The position numbers and the translations under genes were made by a program. Shown here in pieces: positions 40,710-53,929 of a stretch of 64,000 nucleotides of DNA. The notes under the pieces were generated by a model, which ran no database searches, was not told the origin of the DNA, and worked only from the letters and a program-made list of their open reading frames with translations. The stretch is taken from contig JAQGDQ010000111.1 in NCBI GenBank assembly GCA_030141605.1, positions 186,001 to 250,000 of the forward strand, given 5' to 3'. The number at the start of each line of letters is the position of its first letter. Positions within the stretch are counted from its first letter, which is position 1. The stretch is from Tubiluchus corallicola. Lineage: Eukaryota > Priapulida > Priapulimorpha > Priapulimorphida > Tubiluchidae.

Positions 40710-43223
40710 CCCCGCCATCTCTTCTTTCTGTCCTCTTCTCCCTATTTTCCTTCTCTCTCCTCTCTTCATTCAGGTTTCCTTGGATCATCACGTTTTTCTT
40801 ATTTATATATTTTAACTTTAGTGTATTGCTACAATGCTTTATTTATGAATACAATATATACCATGCACTTTCACCACTTACACGGTGAATTATTTAGTAA
40901 GCCCTGCTGAATAATAGACCCATTTACTTACTGACCTTATTTCGCTCTATTCACCGCACTGCCCTAGCAATAAATGCTTTCGCTTTTACTTCGAACTTTT
41001 TAATTATTATCTTTTTCTAAGCGAAAGTCTGTGCTTTTAGTTCGTATAGTTTCGAATTATCATCATTTTATCATTAGTTACAGCACTTTCCCAAATCTAA
41101 ATCCGTGTTTTTATTCTTCATTAACTGCTTTTTTGGCTTATTGTTAATCACGCTTTAGTCACAAAGTGCAAAATTTTGCAATTCAGTGTGTCCATTTACT
41201 ATTGGCCTAAGAGACAAAAGTCCAGGTTTTATGCATGGACTTGTTTTTCCCGGTTTCATGTATTACAGCTTGCATTGCAACCGTTTTTCAAGCTCTATGT
41301 TTTCTGCCCCAGATTTCAGTGCATTATTAAATTACCTCTGCTAAATAAAGGGCCTAAGTAACGCCTCTTAGGCCAGGCTTTTGATCAACTAAGTCTATGT
41401 AATCCAGTTAATAGGTGTCAGTCTAGCAAGGCAACATGATTTCATATCAGAAGTCAACCGCCCGTCTTTTCCACCCCTGGCTCACTGCCTTTCACTGTGC
41501 AAGTCTTTCACTGTGCAAGTTCAAAATTATAAATTATTAACTAGTTCCTACTTATTAACGGACCTAGTTATTGTCCTTGTAGTACTGCTGCATGGATTAT
41601 TACATGCATACGTAGCAAAATTATGGACTAGCGAGGCAACAGCATCTATTTGTGTATGTCGGTGATGTATTGATTGCTTTGTGTACGTGTCGTGTTTAGT
41701 GAAGCCAGTTGCTGTTGTTTACGTGACGGTGGGCTTCATTCGATATGAATGAAGGTTATGCGGTTTGAGCTGATATGGAATATTGTTTGTGAGGGGAAGG
41801 GAGAGTATGAGAGTGTGACACAAACAAATGCTGGTTAGGTTAGGGTTTAACGCAGTAAGTTTAGAAAGTAATATGAGCTACAATATGGAAATAGAAAATT
41901 GGCATAATGAAATTTATTTAAGAAATATTAAGTTAAAGTTAAATAGTTCAAGTAATCAGTCACTCAGCAGTCCAGCTAGTCAGTTTCTCAACCAAAAAAA
42001 TCTGTTCTGTTGGTAGGTCTTCCTGTTTGTTAAACTTTTTGTCTGTGAAAAACTTTGTAGATGAGTATTTTATTCTAATCTGCCTTGATTTAGTTTTACT
42101 GATAATACTGATTTAGTTTTATTTTTGCCGCGCTGTAGATCGTCTCATAATTTTACATTAGATAAAAAATAAAGATTTGACCATTAACATATGAAATATC
42201 AAAAAAAGTAAGTGTGTTGAAAAGATAATGTTAATAAACTTGACCTTTTGTTTAAACATTCCTGATACAAGAAATGCTTGTTTTCGCTGGAATGGGTTGC
42301 TATTGCTCCTGGTTGCCTTGAGTTGAGCTTAAGGTTAAATAGTTAGTGTACTGTGTTGTGCCATTAACTAGCACGATTCTAGCTTCTGTGCTCGTTTTTG
42401 TCCACCGTTTTTCCATTTTTCTTTATAATTGTTTTTCTCGTTAGTCGCCCATTGCTTGTGTAATCACGTCGCTATGGCAATGGGAGGCTGCTGACTCGCA
42501 ATTAACGCTTCTGTTTGGGCCCGGCGAGGCAATTAAGTATCTTCTTTGTACTGCTGGTTTATCTGTTCAATGCAAGAAGATTCTGACACTTGCCGCGTTC
42601 CTCATGGTGCGCGCTTGCACCTAAATTGTTTGATTATTCCTATTTTCTAGCCACGGCGTTATTATTTTGTTTACGTGCTTTTGTTTAACAGCTGTAAAAT
42701 TATTCACGTGACGCCTTTGTGTGTTTACTGCTAAACAAATCAGACAAAGTATGATGAACTTTTTTGTGCATGAAAGTAAGACACAACAAGCATTATGCAA
42801 GTTTGGGATTTCTTTTGTTTTGTTACTGCAGGAGTTTTTATGAGTATTTTTGTTGTATAAGTATGGTCAGTCACTTTTTCACTGCAGATGGATTGGGTAT
42901 AGAAAACTCATTTTGCACGCCCTTGCGCAGACCAAACTCAGGAGCTGTAGAAAAACCATTATTTTGCAGCTAAACAGAAATACTTGGTGAATTGCAACTA
43001 GGTTCACAAAACATTCTAACATGTTAATAATTGCAACTATTTGTACAAAAAGAAAATGCGTACATTTATCACTTAAATATGTTGACTTATAAAGAGAGGT
43101 CACAATGCACTTAGGCCTATATTATACAACATTTTAGCAACACTTGCCATACTGAACCTTATAATCTGCTGATTTCTGTCTGTTTGCGCTACTCTGATAA
43201 CAAACACCGACGATTTTTATCCA

Positions 43224-43262
43224 TGTTTACATTTGGTCTGTTAGCCTGTTTACTTGTAAACA
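43224..43262. promoter_or_regulatory. Three forkhead sites in 39 bp
   Basis: TGTTTAC at 43224 and 43247 and the inverted GTAAACA at 43256-43262. The last two form a close inverted pair with a 2-nt spacer. Confidence 0.35.
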
Positions 43263-43525
43263 TTGCAAAAATGCATGTCACGTACAGGTGACCTCCATGT
43301 CAGGCTGTTCCAAATAAGGCATTAGGTTCTTCAAGTGCCCTGCCACTGTAATAAGCTTTTTTTCCCGAAATAGACGGCACTTGTAATGCTAGGCTAAAGC
43401 CCTCCCATGAATTAAACTTTTGGGCATTTAAAATCAATTAGCAATTCTGTTTATAATAAAATTGAGATTTTTTTAAGTATTAAGTGCAAAAGGCTTTATC
43501 TTGATATATTCTATGTGAAAAAATT

Positions 43526-43571
43526 AGGTCCCATTGACTCGAGAATATAGGTCCCATTGACTCGAGAATAT
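43526..43571. repeat. Perfect 23-bp tandem duplication
   Basis: AGGTCCCATTGACTCGAGAA + TAT occurs twice head to tail (43526-43548 and 43549-43571) without a difference, so it is recent. Confidence 0.9.
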
Positions 43572-43949
43572 GCACAATTATTCTATATATAAAAATGAAA
43601 TATTTGTAGTCTTTCCTGGGTACAGTATTCCGAAAGATCTGCAGTATAGAGAAACAGAGCCTGTGCGCAGCTTTGGTTAATGCACTAAAGCCAAATTAAC
43701 TTCACTCAGTATTCTGTTTAATCCCAGTTTAATAAATGTCTCTTGTTTACCCAGCAGCTCGCTGGCATATCGTTTAAATCTTTGTGCGTGAATTTGTTGT
43801 CATGGAAACCGGGCATTTAAACAAAACTCGATTATTGCCTGCCAGAAATTTCCATTTCAATAATATCCGGCGTGCTGTTTTGTATTTTTTGCTTCGTTTG
43901 GTCGTTGATTCACACCACGTTAGTCTGTTGTTTGGCGATGTCATCCAAC

Positions 43950-44040
43950 GAACACAGCCTGCTTTCACAAGGGTGTTTCTTGACATCTTGTAGATTGAAG
44001 GTCCCAAGGTGGAACCTTGTGGTACTCTTGTTTGCATAAT
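43950..44040 (-). mobile_element. Possible LINE reverse-transcriptase scrap
   Basis: The minus strand encodes QTRVPQGSTLGPSIYK (from about 44037 leftward). This matches the RT motif [GV]PQGSxLGPxL of non-LTR elements, which normally precedes the YADD box. Flanking residues match poorly. Short relic, low certainty. Confidence 0.4.
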
Positions 44041-45984
44041 ATTATGTGCGCTTAATGCATTCTAGATGGTAAAAGTTGCAATTCTTAAATTTGTTCGACA
44101 GCTAAAAACAAACGTCGGGGTAAATACTAGTAGGACTGCCCTATAGGTAATCATTCGATATACCCGGATTAAAATAGCCTCCTTCCAGGCATGGCATAAT
44201 TATTTGAAAAAAAAATGAAGAATTGAACTTCATGGATACCTTCACTTTGCCCCAGTTTTCTCTTATTTTGAATGATACTGTTGTTAAACTGTTTGTTAAG
44301 AAGCCCTGTCATCGTGCTGCTCCCGAACAAATCTGACTGAGATCTCTGCAAATGTGCAACTGATTATGATAGCATTGGCAACAACGATAACAGTAATGAT
44401 GGTCATGAAAACGACGACGACGATGATAATGATGATGACAATGACGATGACGATGATGATTGGTGACGGTGCTTGATGGATGAGTAAATTATGTTTCTTC
44501 CAAACTTTCTGTCCAAGCTACATCTTAGGATCTAAAGTTCCTTGCCTCTCGCTGGGCGTATCAAGTCTTATTAAATTTTTATGACTGCAGCTGTACACAA
44601 TTCTTCACTCCAAGGTCGCCAAACTGGAAAAATTTATAAAGTGAAAATGAACAACAAACAAAATAAGAAAAGGGGATTGTGTCTTGTTTGTTTTTCTCTG
44701 GTCGTGTCTATTTTTCTTCGGTGTGGGAGGAAGGTGAGATGGGAAAGCTAGAATTGGAAGTAGTAGGCACAAGCATGGAGCAAAAAATCGTTGATTTAGT
44801 TCCAAGTGTTTGAAAAGCGTTTTTAGAAGTTGAAAATTTGAAAAAATTAAGCGATCACTTGTGTATAAAGTGATCTCAGAATATGGTCCGGCATCATTTC
44901 GTCAGATATGGGAAAAAGTTCTGAGCACTGACTTGTAGCTGAAATTTAAAATCATGGATCTCGCAAGTCTACCTTTGCATCGAGAATAATTAAAATATCT
45001 GTCAATGATCTCCATACATTTTTTTATCACCAATCCAATTAGTTTTCATGCAAAAGTTGAATAACTTTATCGTTGTCAAGTGGTATGTCAAGCTATCACC
45101 TATTTCTAAAATTTTGTTTCTCTTACAGCTTCGTTTCCAATATTTTCTGTTTTAGCAACCGTGTCTATTCTATGAGTGAAATAGTAAAGAAAGCGTTGAC
45201 ATCTGTTAGATCGTGTTTATTTAGATTAAATATTTTTTAATCGTGTTTTTGACTTTTCAAAATTCTCAGCTCTAAATCTGTTACCAACCCTTCTATCTTA
45301 ACATGATTAACTTCGTCCCGGTCCATAATATGAACGCTAAGACTTTCCATGGCAGATTATGCATTATTAGGTCATCACTTTTTATCCACGCCCGTACATC
45401 TCGACAAAATAAACAAAATTTTTGTTTATCTTTACTGCATGCAGAGTACACATGTAGTTTATCTAAATATTCTTTATCTGTCTTATTTAGCCGCTGTGTT
45501 TAACCCTTTCAAACTCTGGTTGAAATATTACAAATGGTAACTTATAGCAATGCTTACATAGTAATTATACGTTTTTCAAGTGGAATGTAAGGGCTCTAAA
45601 AGACTCCGTTTTGAAAATTGTGGATTAATTGAATCATGCCATATAGAACATCGTGACTGATTACTACTAAACATGGATTCCAGGGCAGTACTAGAAAGGG
45701 GTTCGCACATTCTCTGCTATTTACTAAACATAATTTTACAGATTATTTTAGCTAGTAGAGTACTGCAAGGGTCGGTTTTGTTTCCCTACATTTGCATCTT
45801 TGTATTGTAAAGTGAGTCTGCTTTTCCGTACAACCACCAATTAAGCATTCAGAGAGCAATTCCTGATCGCCTATTTTTATGATTATACTAAACTTCAGGT
45901 AATATTTTGATGTAAAAACTAAAAAAATGCATCGCGTCTGTACATTTAGGTAAGTTTTCCCAACAATAGTAGATTTGCTTTGAC

Positions 45985-46149
45985 ATTTGCATGTTTACTT
46001 GTCTACGTGACATTTATCCAGCCACGTAGATAATATTGAGTGATTTGAAGTTTAAAGATGATAAGCTGACTCAAAATTACCCCTTTACCTCTCCATACCT
46101 GACGCAGGCACGTTGTAAATTACACACGCTCTTGTTTACTTTTGTTTAC
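45985..46149. promoter_or_regulatory. Octamer-forkhead composite and forkhead cluster 2
   Basis: ATTTGCAT (POU octamer, 45985-45992) shares its last T with TGTTTAC (45992-45998). An inverted pair TCTACGTG / CACGTAGA (46002 and 46023) follows, then TGTTTAC at 46133 and 46143. Regulatory role inferred from motif density. Confidence 0.35.
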
Positions 46150-48281
46150 ATAGTTTATTTACCCATGTTAGTCGTATGTTTGTTTGGTTTATCTGGACAC
46201 ACCTGTCGCATAATTAGCCATTTTTTTTCGACCAAATTCCACGTTTAGGTTTTTTACTAATCCAGGGGCAGTTCCATGCTTTCAGAAATGGGGTGACGCA
46301 ATTGGCCAAGTGTTCACGGTACGAGCATAGCGACGAAAATTAAGGAACATCGGGCCTGTATAGTAAATGGGTGGGGAACTTCCTGTGCAACTGCTTGTGG
46401 ATGGACTCGCGTGCTATACTGCCCCTTATTATTTCTTTTATTGAAGTAAACTGTGTAGGCATTCATGTGAACATGGTTAGGGCGCGTTCTGCGATTCAAG
46501 GTTTTGTTTTAAAAGTGCTTCCGGTGCTTCCGCCGCTGTAAGTAAGTTCTCTATCAGATAGTGTGGAGTGCCTAAATGTATGAAAAACTAAAATCGTTTA
46601 ATTATAAACTATAGAGTTATTTAACTGAAGGTTTTAATGGATCTGCCACCATCTGCTACCCATGGATCTGTTTACTAAAATTCTACAAAGAAGTTTTGAG
46701 CTGAAATCTTTGTTTACTTAACGCTGAGTAGGAACAATGAGTTTGTGTGTTCTTGTTGTTGTTTCCCATACTTCTCATCCTCTGCTTCCGATGAGGATTT
46801 TTCATCTTGTTGACGTTGCCAGGAAACCAGTTTTCAATGCTGGATGGACTAAAATTCGAAAATGTCGCGTTGTTTTGGATGGCAAGGTGTCCTTACTTGC
46901 CTGATCCTTACTTGCTTGAACCGTTTTTTTTGGTGAAGGACTGAAGTGATCGAAAATTGATACTGAATGAACGAAATAGCCGAACGAACGAAGTTAGTAA
47001 ATAATTCGCAGACAAGGAAAGTAGTAAAAACCGTTTGAACGAATGCAAATACGGCCGAGCAAATGACCAAAAAAAAATACTAAAGGAATGTGAGTGAAAG
47101 AAAATGAATTGATGCCTGAATGAGAATGAGTGAGTGAATGAGTTTGAGTGAGTTGCTAAGCGAATAAACAACAAACACTCGAAGTTTGAAGTATAAATGC
47201 TTACATTGATGACGGAACTATTACTAATAAAATGAGTTGCCCTTTTTCTTTTTTGCAAGCAACAAAGAGTATTTGATACTAGCGACGCCTGTTGCTATAT
47301 ATGACTAATATTGTCAACTATGACATAATGTAGGCTCACTTTTAATTGAGTCATTTCGTTTCGAAAAATATGATAAACAATACGCTGCGCGGAATGCAGG
47401 AAAGGTAAATACGGATCAGTTTCACTTTCTAATTTGTAAGATCAATACTCTACTTTTGAGTAGGAATGATTGCTAAGTGATTGAAAAAAAGGGTAGGAAA
47501 AAATGGAAAGCAGTAATTATTATACTGTTTGGCATTCAACCTGACTGTTCCAGGTAAGGTTTAATGTACATGGTTGTGGCAGGACCAGAATCCGGCTAAT
47601 ATCTGGGTAAACTTATTAAGTGAGGTGCTGCTCCAACAGAAATTTCTTAAACACACTTGGACTTGCATACTTGCTTCGTCTACAAGAGAAAGTGCTGGAG
47701 CTATATGGCACGAAACTGCTGACAGGATTTTCCTGATGTCCACCCATCCATATACTAATTAAACCATGCTTAATTTCTATGTTTTATGTTTGTTTATTAA
47801 AATGACTGCGCGCTAAGGTAAAGTTACATGTTGTTTCCCCTTTTGCAAATATGATTGGTGATTTATACTGACGATTATCAATCGGGTTTTGTTTAAGTTA
47901 TCATGCATTGTTTTAATATTTAAGATGCTTTTCAATATTATAATTATTTTTTATTGTGAAAAGAACTTTGTTATACCACGATTACTTTGTGCTGAAGAAA
48001 ATGTGCTTTCACTGTCATTTTTTGTTACTTTTAATGTAATATTTTTAAATATTTGATGACTAGGTGCAATTGGTGAAATGAGTGATCCTTTGATCCTTGC
48101 AGAACACCAGATAAGCGTTATTAATTTATGACGTACTACTTGGCCTTGTCATTGACACTTGGGAGAGCTTGAAGACAGTAGTTTATATCACTGGCTTAAT
48201 TTTAACAGTTTTGTAAGAACCCAGATAGCTACGCATTTATTAATAGCCCATACAGCGTTGTTCTCAGCAACAGTCACGGCT

Positions 48282-48355
48282 TGTTTATTGCTCAAGGGCA
48301 GGCTTGTTTACCACTGCGTTGTTTGTTTACGTTCTGCATCTCGCCGGTTGTTTAC
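48282..48355 (+). promoter_or_regulatory. Homotypic forkhead-motif cluster 3
   Basis: TGTTTAT at 48282 and TGTTTAC at 48305, 48324 and 48349, all in the same orientation, with start-to-start spacings of 23, 19 and 25 bp (about two helical turns). Confidence 0.4.
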
Positions 48356-48590
48356 TTCTGACTAGAGGCTAGTTCCCGCAGGAGCGAGTCGAGCTATTAA
48401 TATACTGGGAATGTTTGAAATCACGACAGTCTACTCTGTATCGCGTTCATATTAAGGCAAACATTTTGCCGGAAAAGACGCCATCAAATAAGCAGCTTAC
48501 ATCAAAGTGTCATTTTTATTATAATGCTGTCTTTTCCTGGTACCCAACTTTGATATGTTTATATCAAGTGCACCTTATACGTATATTCGA

Positions 48591-48962
48591 TAGGGGTGAG
48601 CATTCTCTATCAGAAAGCGAATTCGAATCTAACCGAATTTCAGTATTTCGAATTCGAATTAAATTCAAATTGAGTTTGAAAGATTTTCCATATAAGTTTT
48701 TGAACTACAGTAAAAGCGGTCTTACAAAGAACATTCATATTACTCAGTTTTGTTCTGCAGAAAAACCACTAATAATTTGTTTAAAAATTGTGCACGAAAT
48801 CGCAGCTGAACGGTGTTAATTGATGCTGTTTCAAACGTTTTATGATAAAGAACGTATGTGGCTGAAGTGCTGACTTATTCCATTTGTGTTTTTAAGATCG
48901 AATCGAATTCGAACTGAAAAAACGCGTTCGAATCGAATTCGTACGTTCGATGTTCACCCCTA
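48591..48962. mobile_element. hAT-type MITE, copy 2 (372 bp)
   Basis: Same family as the element at 35.6 kb. It begins TAGGGGTGAGCATTC and ends GATGTTCACCCCTA, has TTCGAATTCGAAT-rich subterminal regions and the shared interior. Flanking octamers are ATATTCGA (48583-48590) and ACATTCGA (48963-48970), 7 of 8 identical. The degraded duplication suggests it is older than copy 1. Confidence 0.88.
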
Positions 48963-49025
48963 ACATTCGAGTACAAAGTGTCCTCATACATCATATATGT
49001 ATATATAATGTACATATATTTGCCT

Positions 49026-49105
49026 GTGTGTTTCTTGCCTAATCACGTTTTGGCTTCATAGGTGCGTGATTTCCCATTATGCATGTGATCAGGCAAGAAA
49101 CACAC
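49026..49105. repeat. 21-bp inverted repeat with 38-nt loop
   Basis: GTGTGTTTCTTGCCTAATCA + C (49026-49046) pairs with 49085-49105 with one mismatch. The size allows an RNA hairpin, but the large loop and lack of further pairing make a transposon or chance origin as likely. Confidence 0.7.
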
Positions 49106-50044
49106 AAACAATGACACACACAAGCAAGAAACAAAATTTAGTCATCTGAAGAAACAGTGGATTTATTAGCTAATTAGTTGTCTAATATTTTGTAAGGACT
49201 TATTGTAATTACTTTCGACGGAAACTGACAGGCGCTGCTTTTCTTCGGTCGATGTGACGTCACTGGTGGAAGATTTGGCGTTTAAAATGAGAGCACCCAA
49301 GCTCTCATCGCAACTTTAAATGAGACGTCTATCACTTGTCATACGTTTATTACTAAATTCTTCTAACATTTTCCTCGAATATCTAAATAAGCCTAACTTC
49401 TCAGAAAGCTGTCTTTTCCTTTAAGCTCCAGCAGATTAGCGGGGTCTAGCTTTTTAGGCTTGGCGGTGGGACGCTTGGGAAATTGCAAACTAGCTATTTG
49501 TTTATTTGCAAAACAAACAAAAAGGTAACCAAAACAAAGAACGAATATAAAAAAATTGCCATATAATGTCGTCAAAAGTGTTTTAGCAGTATACATAGTA
49601 TTTATGTATTTATATACTATGTATATAATATTATATAGTATACTAAGTGGGGCTGTACCCATCAAACGCGACAGCCACGCAGCTGGACGTGGGGGGTGAC
49701 AGCTCTTCTAAACAGCGGGTTATTGACTAGTCAGGATGTTTACAAAATCACCACGTTTAGAGTAACGCACAACAGATACAAACATCAAGCAAACAACCAT
49801 TGTACAGCACATCTATGGAAAATTTCCTGTTTTTCTAGCTGATTTGTGTGAATATCGAACCACAACTGTTGCTGAAATTGCACTCCATAATGTTATCAGA
49901 CTAAACAAGTCTCGATAAACATTGGCCTGATGAGGCAATTATTAATAGTGCTCATAAAAATTTAACAGGGTTGGTGGTGTTATTGAAGCTGCAAAAAATC
50001 TATAATTATTACAAATAACGCTATCTTGAAAGAAAAAAACGTGA

Positions 50045-50365
<321 letters not shown>

Positions 50366-52002
50366 ACAACTATCCTTTTCTTGAATTGTCTTTCTCATTA
50401 TTTCTTTTCTTTTGCTTGTTAGATCACTTACCATTATTACCAGGCTTCTATTGGGAAAGGTTGGATTTACACTATTGTACCCTTTTAGGGTTTTGCTGCT
50501 TTACATTTTGCCACCATTGAGCACTTTCGGGTTTTCAATACTTTTGTTTTCCCATGCACTACGTATTCCCACTATTGAAGTATTGGCACTTGTAGGTTGG
50601 CTTGTGGTCACTGACTTGGTGAAAAAATGACGATTTCGGCATCATTTCTCTTTTGTGCACTAATTTACTCATGTTTTGCTAAAATATCATTTTACAGCCA
50701 ACAAAATTAAGTTCACCAGCAAAATTAAAAAAGTTATTCGTCGTTGTTTAATTCATTCATGGAGCATGAAAAATGCTTGCTGTTTAGCATTAGACTTTGA
50801 AGTGCAGGTGAAGATTACTTGATTTTTGTTATACAGTAATTGAAATAGATACAATTTATTAAAATCTTGAGCTTGCGACTTACGAGTCTAAATCCTAGCA
50901 AATTCTAGCTGTCGTTTTTGTTCATCAGCCACTATTTTATTGCTTGCTTTATGTAGTTGATTTGGCGTTTGTTATCTAAATAGGCTAAACAAAACAACCT
51001 TTAGCACTTTGTTTACTTTCTGTCATGGTAAAAAAATAGTGCAAGGTTGCACCCCTGGGTACATGCGCAGCATATACAAGATGGGCATCAGACGGTTATG
51101 CGATAAAATATATACTAGTACTAACAGGTAAAAAAATCCCACAAAATAACAATAAAGAAATGCTTAAGCGATCACTAAAAAACTATTTTTTGCATTATGA
51201 TAATCTGCAGTCACTTCTAAAGCACAGAATTCACTGCAATGAAAATCGCGGAAAAAATATAGATCAGTCAATAAGTTCCGTAAAAAATGGAGGAAGGAAA
51301 AGTTAGAAATGTGGACTTACTGCGTCAGATGCAAAATATTAGATCGTCAGTTTACAGCTTTAAATATTAGTGTAAAACTAACTATACCCCTATTGAAAAA
51401 GTCAGACATACAAAAGAATTATAGAAAAATTTTGAACCCGCTCTCCGTCTTCATTACCATGGCTTCAGTGCCAATAGCGGAAGAGATATTCTTATAAATA
51501 TTTAAGATCGTCTACAATCAAATTTAAATTAATTGGCTTCCTTATTCTTTTGATATGTGCCATTCTGAGTTTGCATTACATTGCTTCAAAAATAATTGTG
51601 TACAGCAAAAATGACAAGTAAAGCCTTGTCATCTGCATACATAGCATAGTTGAATTTGTGTTTCCCCTAAAACAACTGGTATCCTGGCCTTTCTTCAGGG
51701 TCATTGTAGAATGAGCTTGTTGTCAGACTATAGTAGACTGCAAAAAACTCAAAAAAGTAATACTAATAAATTGTCAAAGTATTATGTTCTAAAACACAAA
51801 TTTATCTTTTCCACAATGAAGCTGATTGATTTTTTTTGGTACATTTAGAGAATTTACTATTTTGATTTTTGTTCCTGAGGCATGGTTTAGATCTGAATAT
51901 AACCTTAGTTAACCTAGCTGTTTTTTTCTTTGAGCACGCTTGTGACAAAACATGTATTTAAAAAAATCCTGTATGTATCAATCTGTGTGTTTTTCTTTCC
52001 AG

Positions 52003-52107
52003 CAACAATTGCAAGAACTGTATGATAAGCAAAGCAAGCAACTCATGCAACAGCTTCAGGAGCAGCTACAGTTGAACATGTTGCAACAGAATCATCTAAT
52101 GCAACAA
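52003..52107 (+). CDS. foxp: FoxP exon B: Gln-rich coiled segment
   Basis: Residues 66-100, 35 codons, phase 0 both ends. It begins QQLQELYDKQSKQLMQQLQE, which aligns with the FOXP2 stretch [20 protein letters not shown] just before the vertebrate poly-Gln tract. Here Gln is interspersed with Leu, Met and Asn, with no long homopolymer, so the region probably forms an amphipathic helix. Acceptor TTTTTCTTTCCAG, donor CAA|GTAAGT, both strong. It follows the 27-kb intron, and a 627-bp intron separates it from exon C. Confidence 0.95.
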
Positions 52108-52734
52108 GTAAGTTTCTTCCAATTTCTTTACATTTAGATTGGATAAACATCAACTGGTTTTTACTAATTCTCTGGCATTAGATAGTACACTCATATCTCG
52201 GTTTGCCAGACAAAACCGAGCCAATATTTATCGATACTAAGCTAATACAGTAGATGCCATGGATTAGACTCACGTTAATGTAGAATCAATCGCCTAATTG
52301 CATCAAAAATGTCTAGTACTTGCCGGTCCCGACATACAAGCTACACATGTCATGACACACTGCTTGGTTGGTTACACTGGTGTCATGATGTAAAAACAAG
52401 GTGACAGCCCGTCAACTAGCAGTCAGCTTGAGAAACAATGGACTGTGTGTCTGTAGTATGCGGAACTTTTAGCGGTCCAGATTTTGTCCGATTTTCCTGA
52501 TATCTGTAAAAGTGATATAGAATCTGTGAATTATGCATTGCATTGCAACATTGCAACATTGCTCAGTGGTCAATGCAGTCTGCAATGCAAAAAAGTGCAC
52601 CTGCAAGTGAGCTCAACTGACCAAAGGCCTCTTCTGCTGCCCAACCAAGTGCCCGGTCATTTCATCACTTTTAATTTTTCGTACAAACTTTGTTAAGATT
52701 TCATTGTTCAAAACATAATTTTTTCTTTTCCCAG
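52108..52734 (+). other. foxp: FoxP intron B-C
   Basis: A 627-bp intron. It has a patch of TGCAT/TGCAA repeats near 52535-52580. Nothing else was recognised. Confidence 0.8.
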
Positions 52735-52882
52735 GTGAGTTCGGAGAAGAAAGGTAAGCAGGCTCAACAGCAGCTTCATCAGTTAGTGTTACAGCAGCAA
52801 CAGCTGATACAGCAGATACAGCTGCAACATCGTAACTTTCTTCTTGGTCAGGGAGTGCTTCCTCCGATACCGCTTCCCCAAG
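52735..52882 (+). CDS. foxp: FoxP exon C: Gln/Leu-rich segment
   Basis: Residues 101-150 (148 nt, phase 0 in, phase 1 out). It starts VSSEKKGKQAQQQLHQLVLQ, then reads QQQQLIQQIQLQHRNFLLGQ and ends in LPPIPLPQ. This aligns with vertebrate 'GKQxKEQQQ..QQLVFQQQLLQMQQLQ..LLSLQRQGL'. The acceptor CTTTTCCCAG is followed at once by GTGAGT, a perfect donor word that is also the codons Val-Ser. AAAG|GTAAGC lies 19 nt in. Both could act as cryptic donors. Real donor CAAG|GTTTGT. The family match makes the coding reading secure. Confidence 0.94.
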
Positions 52883-53929
52883 GTTTGTGTTCAAGTTTTT
52901 CCAAAGCCTTAGTTGGAAAATATACTAGTTTTACAGTGGTGATAGTATTGTTCATACCGAAACAAATCATTAAACTATCTGTTTGTTTTAAAAATTAAGC
53001 AGTTTTTACTCTGGTTAGTATAGAGATAGGGACCTTATGAGACTTTTAATTCACCTATCTTTGGAATTGCTTATAAAATACCTTGTTACCAGTGGTATTT
53101 GTGTAAGCTTTTGAGTGCGTTGGTTTTAGTTTTGCGTTAACGATTTGCATGTGTTTTTCAAGCTACTTTTATGTAATACGTTTATTTCGAGTACACAAAA
53201 ATAAATTATGTAGTTGTGTAAAGTTAATTTGTTTGTATAATACTTGTGATTCGTTTAAAATTATATCTAATTTAAGTATAAAATGTTATTCGTTGTACAT
53301 AGTGTGAAACTGGATTTAAAATATTTGTTATATGAAAATGTAATTTGTTGATCTGAGCCTATATCTATTGTATTTATATAATATTGCATGTAATAATATT
53401 TTAGAAGTAAAGAATTCTAGTATTAAGATTAAGATTATTTATCTCATTTAAAGTTTGACAGTGCATAATGGACATAATAATAATTTTAACAACTAAGCAA
53501 ATTAATAAGTATTCGTTATTGTTTATATTAAAAAAAGGTTGATTATATGGAGAAAGAGTGGCGAATTGCCATACAGTCAGCCGTCCCTATTTACAAATTT
53601 GATACGTTTTGCACATATAACTTGATTAGAGTTATAATACCATTATTTTTTGAAATTCATTCAATTTCAGTGTAATAAAGAAAAAGGTAAAAAAACGTTA
53701 ATGTAAAAGTAAAAACGGGCAAATTAAGCAAAAACAACGTTAAATAATATAACATAATAATAATGTAATATAACATGTGAAAAGCAGCTTTTTGTATAAA
53801 AGCATAATCATAACAAAAAAAATCGTGAAAAGTCCATTAAGTGAGATACTAGTAATAGATAATAATAAACTCACAGTAGATTGTATTAATAAACAAGTTA
53901 ATGAAATTTAAATTACGTAATTTCTTCAG
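52883..53929 (+). other. foxp: FoxP intron C-D
   Basis: A 1047-bp AT-rich intron (phase 1) with no repeats or motifs of note beyond A/T runs. Confidence 0.8.
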
